Below, one piece after another: positions 1-6,900 of a stretch of 64,000 bases of DNA (the stretch's first letter is position 1; every line of letters starts with the position of its first letter). Origin of the DNA: Methylobacterium sp. Leaf108 (GTDB lineage: Bacteria > Pseudomonadota > Alphaproteobacteria > Rhizobiales > Beijerinckiaceae); the NCBI RefSeq assembly GCF_001423265.1, contig NZ_LMND01000023.1:310001-374000 (forward strand), written 5' to 3'. The notes beneath the pieces are model-generated. The model saw only the letters and a program-made list of their open reading frames with translations. It had not been told where the DNA came from and made no database searches. Position numbers and translations under genes: made by a program.

Positions 1-519
1 GTCCTCCCGCAACCGGCGCTCGGCCGCCTCGCCCCGGCCCTGCACCTTGAAGCCGCCCATGGTGTTCACCGATTGGGGGGTGAGGCCGATGTGGCCCATC
101 ACCGGCACGCCGCGTTCCACGAGGAAGGACACGGTCTCGGCGAAACGCGCGCCGCCCTCCATCTTGATGGCCCCTGCGCCGGTCTCCTTGAGCACGCGCA
201 CGGCGCTCATGAAGGCCTGCTCGCGGCTGGCCTCGTAGGAGCCGAACGGCATGTCGACGACCACGAGGGCGCGGCTGGTGCCCCGCATCACGGCCTGGGC
301 CTGGACGATCATCATCTCGAGGGTGACCGGCAGTGTGGTCTCCATCCCGTGCATCACCATGCCGAGCGAATCGCCCACCAGGATGAAATCGCAGTGCGGA
401 TCGAGAATGCCGGCGGTGTGGGCGTGGTAGGCGGTGAGCGCGATGATCTTGCGACCTTCGGCCTTGCGCGCGGCCAGATCGACGGCCCTCAGGCGCCGTG
501 ACGTGACAAGCTGCGACAT
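1..519 (-). CDS. panB: 3-methyl-2-oxobutanoate hydroxymethyltransferase (partial, C-terminus off window)
   Basis: Ketopantoate hydroxymethyltransferase transfers a hydroxymethyl group from methylene-tetrahydrofolate to 2-oxoisovalerate, the first committed step of pantothenate and CoA synthesis in the cytosol. The 173 visible codons begin with ATG at 519 ([15 protein letters not shown]) and show the family's metal and substrate region ([15 protein letters not shown]), then the conserved block [20 protein letters not shown]. The gene runs off the window edge, so about the last third of a roughly 270-residue protein is missing. No pathway partner such as panC is visible. The identification is firm. 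Confidence 0.95.
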   Translation of the reverse strand, partial: MSQLVTSRRLRAVDLAARKAEGRKIIALTAYHAHTAGILDPHCDFILVGDSLGMVMHGMETTLPVTLEMMIVQAQAVMRGTSRALVVVDMPFGSYEASREQAFMSAVRVLKETGAGAIKMEGGARFAETVSFLVERGVPVMGHIGLTPQSVNTMGGFKVQGRGEAAERRLRED

Positions 520-872
520 CGGTCACTCACTCGATTGTCCCGCAATGGTCGTCTTGCGGCGTTACATCTTCGGCATCCGTCGCCGACCGGCAGGGCCGGC
601 GCGATGGCCGGGATCTCCACAGGTGGTACGCCGTGAGGGTGGGACCCGCGAGGCCGGCCGGCGAACCCGTCCCGCCGGCTCGGCCTCCGATGCGGACGTC
701 GCGATGGCGTCGCGCGTCCGCGCCCTTCAACCGGGCGTTTGCTCCCTAGACATCGTTCTGCCTCAAGCGCGCTGTTGTTCCGCCATAATCGCGAGGATGT
801 CAACCGGTTCGGTCCGGCGGAGCCCGTTGAGGTCGTTGAGCAAAGTCGCACCTGTCGCAGGTCGTGGACGGC
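520..872. other. Intergenic stretch with no supported gene
   Basis: About 350 bases separate the panB start from the end of the CXXCW-family gene. Open frames exist on both strands, but none has a recognisable domain or a convincing ribosome binding site. The panB promoter should lie here; no clear -35/-10 pair was identified. Confidence 0.5.
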
Positions 873-1487
873 TCAGCGCAGCGGCTCGCCTGGCCGGTCC
901 AGCCTGGGCCTCGCCTCCCACGCGGGATCGGGCTTCGTCGCCGTGGTGGGATGCCTGTCCTGCCAGCCCTCGATACCGTCGGGATACCAATAGACGTTGG
1001 CGTATCCGGCCGACAGGAGGCGCTTGCCGGCGTTCCAGCTTCCCCAGCATTCGGGCCGGCAGAACGTGACCACCGCCCGGGTCCTGTCGCCCCCGGTCAG
1101 CGCCTCGACGCGGGAGAGGAAGACGGCCTCCTGGCGGGGGTCGAGGGGGGCCGCACCGGCGTTCGGCATCCAGACACTGCCGGGGATCGAGCGGTGGGTC
1201 GGCAGCCACGGCCGGTCCGCGGGAAAGTTCGTCGGGCGCTGGTCGGCCAGGGCCACGTCGATGAGGACCGGCTTGTCCCTGGCGATGAGGGCGTCGAGCC
1301 CGTCGAGGTCGACGACCCTGGCCCCCTGCAGGGTCGCCGGCGTGTAGCCGCGTGCCGGACCGGTCCAGAGTCCGTCCGGCTCGGGCACGTTGACGGGCGA
1401 GTCGGCCGGCCCTGCCGCGATGATGGCGAAGGATGCGGCCAGCACCGCGAGTGCCCGGCCCCGCCGTTTCCACATGGCGTGCGCCAT
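873..1487 (-). CDS. PQQ-dependent catabolism-associated CXXCW-family protein
   Basis: This is a 204-residue exported rhodanese-like protein of the family found beside quinoprotein (PQQ) alcohol dehydrogenases. An N-terminal signal segment (WKRRGRALAVLAASFAIIAA) is followed by a conserved domain carrying FCRPECWGSWNAGKR near the C-terminus, the family's double-cysteine/tryptophan motif, and then YANVYWYPDGIEGWQ. ATG at 1487 was chosen because it starts 5 bases after the upstream stop; ATG at 1475 is an alternative, and longer frames would run into the SoxYZ-like gene. It is the last gene of a three-gene unit. Its biochemical role is not established; thiol or persulfide transfer in the periplasm is an inference from the partners. 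Confidence 0.85.
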   Translation of the reverse strand: MAHAMWKRRGRALAVLAASFAIIAAGPADSPVNVPEPDGLWTGPARGYTPATLQGARVVDLDGLDALIARDKPVLIDVALADQRPTNFPADRPWLPTHRSIPGSVWMPNAGAAPLDPRQEAVFLSRVEALTGGDRTRAVVTFCRPECWGSWNAGKRLLSAGYANVYWYPDGIEGWQDRHPTTATKPDPAWEARPRLDRPGEPLR

Positions 1488-1492
1488 CCCGT

Positions 1493-2332
1493 TCAGTTGC
1501 TGGCCGTCGGCGCCGTGAAGCTGTGCTCCCACCGTCCGTTCTGGTTGTCGACGGCCACCACCCGGATCGGCTCCTGGCCCTCGGGGATGAAGGAAAACCC
1601 GATCACCGGGTTCGAGGCGATCGAGATGTCGCCGTCGAGGGTGAAGATGCGCGACGACCCGCGGCTGACCTCGACCTTCGTGATGTAGCGCGCCGGCGTG
1701 TAGTCGCGGGTGACCTGGTTCATCTGCATGCCGCTGAAGTTCGGGTGGCGGATCATGAGGGTCGCCTCCAGGGACTTTCCGGGGTTCGCCTCACCGGCGA
1801 ACTTCATGCGCATGTCGCCCATGCCCTTCATCGCCTCCTCGTCGCTCATGCCCATCGGCGCCGAGCAGCCGCCGGAGGCCTTCACGAAACGGACCGCCTC
1901 CATCAGCTTGCCGTCCTTGGTCTCGGCCACCGCGTGGACGTTGGTGTAGTTGTTCACCCGCACCCGCAGCTTGATCTCGCTCGGATCCGCGGCGGGTCCG
2001 AAGGTGAACTTCGCCGCGTAGGGCGATGGGTTGTCGTCGATCACCAGGTGAAGACCCGCGATCTTATCCTTCTGCGGCATGCTCAGGGTGATCGGCACGA
2101 GGGAGGCGTCCATCGCGCGGCCGGGGGCGTCGATCGACACCAGCGTGTCCGTCGATTCCACCTTGCGGTCGCCGAAGATCGTGGTCTGGATCTCCTTCCA
2201 GCGGGCGAGCCGCTCGGAATCGTCGTCGCCCGCCCCGAGCGCGAGGACCGGCCCGGCGGCGGCGATGCCGGCGAGGACCGGGACGGACAGGCCGATGGCG
2301 AGGGCCAGACGGCGAGCGGCAAGATGTTTCAT
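1493..2332 (-). CDS. Quinoprotein dehydrogenase-associated SoxYZ-like carrier protein
   Basis: This 279-residue protein has a signal peptide (KHLAARRLALAIGLSVPVLA...) and then fuses SoxY-like and SoxZ-like immunoglobulin-fold halves. The middle contains FVKASGGCSAPMG, resembling the SoxY carrier-cysteine region but internal rather than at the C-terminus. The C-terminal half (ITKVEVSRGSSRIFTLDGDISIASNP) is SoxZ-like. The start at 2332 has a good GAGGAG-type ribosome site; an in-frame start 48 bases upstream is less likely. It lies between the metallohydrolase and the CXXCW gene, the usual order of the quinoprotein relay set. It probably carries a covalently bound group in the periplasm; its natural substrate is unknown. 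Confidence 0.88.
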   Translation of the reverse strand: MKHLAARRLALAIGLSVPVLAGIAAAGPVLALGAGDDDSERLARWKEIQTTIFGDRKVESTDTLVSIDAPGRAMDASLVPITLSMPQKDKIAGLHLVIDDNPSPYAAKFTFGPAADPSEIKLRVRVNNYTNVHAVAETKDGKLMEAVRFVKASGGCSAPMGMSDEEAMKGMGDMRMKFAGEANPGKSLEATLMIRHPNFSGMQMNQVTRDYTPARYITKVEVSRGSSRIFTLDGDISIASNPVIGFSFIPEGQEPIRVVAVDNQNGRWEHSFTAPTASN

Positions 2333-2366
2333 GGTTCGTCTCCTCGAAGAGAGATGTAGCGCATCA

Positions 2367-3353
2367 TCATTCCCACTCAAGCTCCTTGTAGGCCTGGGTG
2401 ACGTTGCGGCCGTGATAGGTGTCGAACAACGCCCATTTCCCGCGCTCGGACTGGCCGATGCTGGCGACCGCCCGCTCGATCGGCACGTCCCCCGCCACCG
2501 CCTTGCGGGTCTCGTCGCGCAGGGTCGCCAGGTAGCGGGTCAGGTCGGCCATGGCGGGGGTGACATCCACGAGGGTCGGCCCGTGCCCCGGAACGGCACG
2601 GGCGGCGCCGGTTGCCTTGAGGCGCTCGGCCTCCTTCAGCCAGCCGACGAGGCTGCCGTCGAGGGATGGGATGCGGGTCACGAACAGGAGGTCGGCGGGA
2701 AACAGGATGCCGCTGCGGGTGTCGAGCATGGAGAGGTCGCAGTTGGTGTGCGCCACCCCATGAGCGGTGAGCCGCAGGGTACGTCCGCCGAGGTCGATCT
2801 CGGCGGTGTCGGCCACCGTCATCGTCGGTTGGACGACCGGACCGGTCTTCTCGGCGCCCAGGATCTCGACGAGGCGCCCGCGATAGAACTCGCCGCGCGA
2901 TTCGAGCGCGCTCGTCAGGGCGTGGTGGCCGACGAAGGTCGGGCGATCCTGCAGGAAGGCGCCGGCTCCGAAGCAATGGTCGGGGTGCACGTGGGTGAGC
3001 ACGACGTAGCGGATCGGCTTGTCCGTGCGCTGGACGATCTGCGAGCGCAGCCAGGCTCCGTCCGCGAGGCTGCCGCCGCTCTCGGTCACCAGGACGGCGT
3101 CGTCACCGACGATGAAGCCGGTGTTGGCGATGGCATCGTCGTTGTCGGCGGTCGCCTCGGTGTCGGGGCCGCGCCGGACGAAGATTCCGGGGCCGACCTC
3201 GTCCATCGAAAAACCCTCGGCCGACCGCCCGAGGGTCGGCAGGCAGCACAGGCACAAGCCCGCCCACAGGGCCTGCCGGCGGGTCGAAGCGGCCCCCGTC
3301 GCGGCACGGCCGTCCCGTCCCACATGCTGCGTCCCGATGGAACCTGTCGGCAA
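2367..3353 (-). CDS. Quinoprotein relay system zinc metallohydrolase (SoxH-related, type 2-like)
   Basis: This is a 328-residue metallo-beta-lactamase-fold protein. Metal ligands are visible in VVLTHVHPDHCFGAG (HxHxDH), in AHGVAHTNCDLS, in LFPADLLF and in VPGHGP. An N-terminal export signal (RRQALWAGLCLCCLP) places it outside the cytoplasm. No suitable ATG exists near the expected N-terminus; the start taken is TTG at 3353 because an AGGGAGGA Shine-Dalgarno sequence sits 5 bases before it. It is the first gene of the unit, 34 bases ahead of the SoxYZ-like carrier. Relation to SoxH suggests hydrolytic release of something bound to the carrier; this is inference. Confidence 0.87.
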   Translation of the reverse strand: MPTGSIGTQHVGRDGRAATGAASTRRQALWAGLCLCCLPTLGRSAEGFSMDEVGPGIFVRRGPDTEATADNDDAIANTGFIVGDDAVLVTESGGSLADGAWLRSQIVQRTDKPIRYVVLTHVHPDHCFGAGAFLQDRPTFVGHHALTSALESRGEFYRGRLVEILGAEKTGPVVQPTMTVADTAEIDLGGRTLRLTAHGVAHTNCDLSMLDTRSGILFPADLLFVTRIPSLDGSLVGWLKEAERLKATGAARAVPGHGPTLVDVTPAMADLTRYLATLRDETRKAVAGDVPIERAVASIGQSERGKWALFDTYHGRNVTQAYKELEWE

Positions 3354-3358
3354 TCCCG

Positions 3359-3366
3359 TCCTCCCT
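3359..3366 (-). promoter_or_regulatory. Strong ribosome binding site deciding a TTG start
   Basis: On the minus strand the sequence AGGGAGGA lies 5 bases before TTG at 3353. It is the only good Shine-Dalgarno match in the region and fixes the metallohydrolase start just before its signal peptide. Confidence 0.7.
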
Positions 3367-3619
3367 CGCAATTTTTGAAGCGTACCAGACCCGGATATCC
3401 GCGAGCGGGCAAGGGGGCGTCCGCTCGCACACGAAGTGTTGCATCGGCAGCGTTGCACGCTGGCGGGCCAGGCATTCACGGCCGTGCGGTTCCGGCCCCG
3501 TTCATCGACCGATCAGTACGGTTCGGTATTCGCCGATGCGGCGCCCTTCCAGCCCGTCTCGTCGATGTGGCAGTTTCGGCGACTCCACGAATCACAGAGA
3601 TCAGAGGACGAACCACCCG

Positions 3620-4369
3620 ATGCAGGCCGCCGCCTTTCTCGCCGCCGCAACGGCCCTGCCCTTCGGCGACCTGCCGACGCTCCTGGGCGATGGCGGGCTC
3701 GTGGTGGTGGCCCCGCACGCCGACGACGAGAGCCTGGGCTGCGGCGGCCTCATCGCCGAAGCGGTGCGCGAGGGGCGCGACGTGCGGGTGGTGATCGTCA
3801 GCGACGGCGCCGGCTCGCACACCCATTCCGTGACCCATCCGCCCGATCGCCTGCGCGCCCTGCGCGAGACGGAGGCGCAGGACGCCGTCGCGATCCTCGG
3901 GTTGCCGCGCGAGGCCGTGAGCTTCCTGCGCCTGCCCGATGCCGGGGTTCCGAGCACGGGGCCGGAGGCGCAGGCGGCGGCGGATGCCATCGCGGCGCTG
4001 GCGCGCGACTGCGATGCCGGCGCGATCTGCGTCACCTGGGCCCACGACCCCCATTGCGATCACACGGCCGCGGCGGCCATCGCCACCCTGGCGCAGCGGC
4101 AGCTTCCCGAGGTCGGCCTCTACGCCTATCCCGTCTGGGGCTGGACCCTGCCGGCCGACCGCGAGGTCGGGGCGGCTCCGCAGGGATGGCGCCTCGACGT
4201 CAGCGCCCATTCCGCTGCCAAGCGGCGGGCCATCCTCGCCCATCGCTCGCAGACCAGCGATCTCATCGCCGACGACCCCAGCGGGTTTCGCCTCGCGCCC
4301 GAGATGATCGACCGGTTCTGCGGTCCCTTCGAGATCTTCATCCTCCTGTCGCCGAGGATCGAGGCATGA
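3620..4369 (+). CDS. PIG-L family deacetylase (LmbE-like)
   Basis: This 249-residue cytosolic Zn-dependent N-deacetylase belongs to the LmbE/PIG-L superfamily, which removes acetyl groups from GlcNAc-type sugars in lipids, mycothiol-like thiols or antibiotics. Zinc and catalytic motifs are visible: VVAPHADDESLGCGG near residue 40 (HADDE in place of the commoner HPDDE) and THDP-like WAHDPHCDHTAAAAIA about 100 residues later. ATG at 3620 has an AGAGGA ribosome site. Its stop overlaps the start of the next glycosyltransferase by 4 bases (ATGA), so the two are translationally coupled and probably act on one glycan or glycolipid. The substrate cannot be read from sequence. Confidence 0.88.
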   Translation: MQAAAFLAAATALPFGDLPTLLGDGGLVVVAPHADDESLGCGGLIAEAVREGRDVRVVIVSDGAGSHTHSVTHPPDRLRALRETEAQDAVAILGLPREAVSFLRLPDAGVPSTGPEAQAAADAIAALARDCDAGAICVTWAHDPHCDHTAAAAIATLAQRQLPEVGLYAYPVWGWTLPADREVGAAPQGWRLDVSAHSAAKRRAILAHRSQTSDLIADDPSGFRLAPEMIDRFCGPFEIFILLSPRIEA

Positions 4370-5217
4370 GGGCCCGCGCCACGGTCGTCACCCTGAACAA
4401 GGGACGCGACGACCACCTCGCACGGCTGCTGGAGGGCCTGTCGCGCGGAGCCCACCCGGCCGAATGCGTGGTGGTGGAGATGGGGGACGCGCCCGCGCCC
4501 TTGCCCGACCCCGGCTTCCCGGTCCGCCGCATCGTCCTGGCGAGCGACGGCCTTCCCCTGGCGCGCGCCCGCAACGCCGGTGCCGGGGCGGCGCGGACCG
4601 AGCACCTCGTCTTCCTCGACGTCGACTGCATTCCCTCGCAGGATCTCGTGGCGAGCCTCGACGAGGACCTCACCGAGGTCGACGGCCTGATCTGCTGCGA
4701 GATCCGCTATCTCCCGGCCGGAGCCGTCCAGGACGGTTGGACCGAGCCGGGACTGCGCGGCGCGGGGTTCACCCATCCCGTCAGACACTTCCCGTCATCG
4801 GGCCTCGCCCGTACCGACAATCCCGGCCTGTTCTGGTCCCTCGCGTTCGGTGTGCGCAAGGAGACGTTCGACCGGCTCGGCGGCTTCGACGAGAGTTTCG
4901 ACGGCTACGGCGCCGAGGATACCGACCTCGCGTTCCGGGCGGACGCGGCAGGGCTTCCGATCGTCTTCAGTGCGCGCGGCGGCGCTTTCCACCAATACCA
5001 CCAAGCCTACGACCCGCCGCTGCAGCACTTCGGCGATATCGTCCGCAACGCCCGCCGCTTCCATGCGCGGCACGGCCTCTGGCCGATGGACGGCTGGCTC
5101 GACGCCTTCGCCCGAATGGGCCTGTCGACCCCGCGCGGCGACGACATCGCGATCCTGCGCTCGCCGACGCCCGAGGAAATCGCGGCAGCGCGCTCGCCGA
5201 CCGATCGGCCGTTCTGA
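4366..5217 (+). CDS. Glycosyltransferase family 2 protein
   Basis: This is a 283-residue GT-A fold glycosyltransferase. The N-terminus has the nucleotide-sugar binding strand (RARATVVTLNKGRDDHLARL), the metal-binding DxD is FLDVDCIPS near residue 85, and the C-terminal half has FGVRKETFDRLGGFDESF followed by GYGAEDTDLAFRA, the galactosyltransferase-like acceptor motif. No membrane segment is seen. ATG at 4366 overlaps the PIG-L stop. It likely transfers a sugar to, or from, the product of the deacetylase; donor and acceptor are unknown. Confidence 0.88.
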   Translation: MRARATVVTLNKGRDDHLARLLEGLSRGAHPAECVVVEMGDAPAPLPDPGFPVRRIVLASDGLPLARARNAGAGAARTEHLVFLDVDCIPSQDLVASLDEDLTEVDGLICCEIRYLPAGAVQDGWTEPGLRGAGFTHPVRHFPSSGLARTDNPGLFWSLAFGVRKETFDRLGGFDESFDGYGAEDTDLAFRADAAGLPIVFSARGGAFHQYHQAYDPPLQHFGDIVRNARRFHARHGLWPMDGWLDAFARMGLSTPRGDDIAILRSPTPEEIAAARSPTDRPF

Positions 5218-5229
5218 CCGACCGGTCGG
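5218..5229. repeat. 12-bp perfect palindrome after glycosyltransferase stop
   Basis: CCGACCGGTCGG starts one base after the stop codon of the glycosyltransferase, in the gap between it and the convergent hemY gene. It could belong to a weak terminator, but there is no T-tract. Given the GC content it may be chance. Confidence 0.3.
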
Positions 5230-5295
5230 GCGTTACCGTCCGGCCCCCGTCAGAGCGCTTGAGACGGAATGATCGTCCGACCTCGGGCGTATGGA

Positions 5296-6789
5296 TCAGG
5301 CCGCGTTGTGGGTCTTGCCCGGCTCGGCACCGGGTACGGGCAGCACCACCGGCGTCGCCGTGCCGGATGCCATCGGCCCGACGTTTTTCATGGGAGCGGG
5401 AGAGGTCGAAGCGGGCGGGACGGCGATCGGCTCCGGCGCGGCCTCGGGCGCCGACGAGGAGAGTTCCGCCAGCCCGTCCTCGTCCGCGCCGGACGGAGGA
5501 GCCAGGACGTCGGTGGGCGTCTTCCAGACGAAGGCGTCGAGACGGCCGGTCACCGGCGACACCGGACCCCAGGTCTCCGAGGCGACCCCGTCTGCGATCC
5601 ACAGGGGGTCGCGGCGGGCACGCGTAGCGCGCGCCAGCCATTCCCTGGCGCGACCGGAGGCGGGACCGTGCTCGACCTCCTCGATCCGCGCCATGGCGAG
5701 GCAGGCGCGAACCGTCGGCTGGTCGGACAGCAGCGGCGCCAGCGTCTCGCGCGCCTTGGCGAAATCCTTCGCGTCGAACGCGGCCTGGACCATGGCGAGG
5801 CGGGCCTCCGCATCCCACGACGAGATCCGGGCGAGCGTCTCGGCACGGGCCATCCGGTCGCGCACCGAATCGCCGGTGCGCAGGTTCATGTAGGTCTTGG
5901 CCAGATCCGGATGCGGGTTGGCACGCCAGGCCGCCTCGACGATCTTGGCGGCTTTCTTCAGGTCGCCGCGCCGTGCCAGCAGACGCCCGGCCAGCGCCGC
6001 GGCCGGCACCAGTTCCGGCGCGAGCTTGACGGCCTGGAGCACCCGCTCGGTCGCCGCTTCCGGTTCACCGGCTTCCCGGGTCTGGGCGGCCGCCGTGAGA
6101 AGGACGGCACGCTGGCGCCGCGACACGGATTTGTCGACGAGTCCAAGGGCGGCGCGACGCTCCACGGTCTCGGTGGCCGCACCCCAGTCGCCATCGGCAC
6201 ATTGGGCTTCGAGGACGGCCTCGTTGGCCCAGGTCACGCTGGGCGCCAGCCGCGCGGCCTCGGTGGCGTAGGCCCGGGCCGCGGTCTCGTCCGACCGGCG
6301 ACGCGCTTCGACGAACAGCCCCCGCAGGCCGAGGACCCGCGTCTCGGGATCGTTGACCATCCGCTGGAAGGCATGCTCGGCCGCCTCGCGGTCACCGGAG
6401 ATCTGCGCCGCCTGGGCCTTCAACAGGAGGGCCAGTGGCTCGGCGCCGAGCAGGCGCTCGGCGTCGCCGGCATGGCGCTTGGCCGCCAGGGGATCGCCGG
6501 ATCCCACCGCGACCATCCCGCGCGACAGGGCCGAGAAGCCCTTGGCCCTGCGCCGGTCGCGCGAGCCGCGCACCAGGGCGTCCGGCAGGGTGATGAGCCC
6601 CCGCACGATCGCCCAGACGAAGCCGATCGCGATGGACGCGACGAGAACGCCGATGAGGGCGATGGCGAGGCTGGTGGCCACCTCGTAGCCGTTCCAGACG
6701 ATCGTGACCGACCCGGGTCGGTCGGCGATCCAGACGGCGCCGAAGGCGGCAAGGGCGAGAAGGGCCAGGAAGGCGAGGGCACGCCACAT
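5296..6789 (-). CDS. hemY: HemY-like TPR membrane protein
   Basis: This 497-residue protein has two N-terminal membrane helices (about residues 1-20 and 40-65) forming the HemY N-terminal domain. A helical repeat (TPR-like) region rich in Ala/Arg fills most of the rest, and the tail is Pro/Ala-rich. It is the enterobacterial/alphaproteobacterial HemY, whose function is unclear, and not the protoporphyrinogen oxidase of the same name. It is the last gene of hemD-mitofilin-hemY, 111 bases downstream of the mitofilin gene. The C-terminal 80 residues (APPSGADEDGLAELSSSAPE...) are probably disordered. Confidence 0.85.
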   Translation of the reverse strand: MWRALAFLALLALAAFGAVWIADRPGSVTIVWNGYEVATSLAIALIGVLVASIAIGFVWAIVRGLITLPDALVRGSRDRRRAKGFSALSRGMVAVGSGDPLAAKRHAGDAERLLGAEPLALLLKAQAAQISGDREAAEHAFQRMVNDPETRVLGLRGLFVEARRRSDETAARAYATEAARLAPSVTWANEAVLEAQCADGDWGAATETVERRAALGLVDKSVSRRQRAVLLTAAAQTREAGEPEAATERVLQAVKLAPELVPAAALAGRLLARRGDLKKAAKIVEAAWRANPHPDLAKTYMNLRTGDSVRDRMARAETLARISSWDAEARLAMVQAAFDAKDFAKARETLAPLLSDQPTVRACLAMARIEEVEHGPASGRAREWLARATRARRDPLWIADGVASETWGPVSPVTGRLDAFVWKTPTDVLAPPSGADEDGLAELSSSAPEAAPEPIAVPPASTSPAPMKNVGPMASGTATPVVLPVPGAEPGKTHNAA

Positions 6790-6900
6790 GGGATCAGATA
6801 CTCCTGGGAGCGGTGCCGCTGGCGCAGGCCACGCTGAAATCGGATGCCGGGGGTGCGAGCACCCCTTTGTGGCAAGGCGAACGACCGGGTGAGGCCTGGG

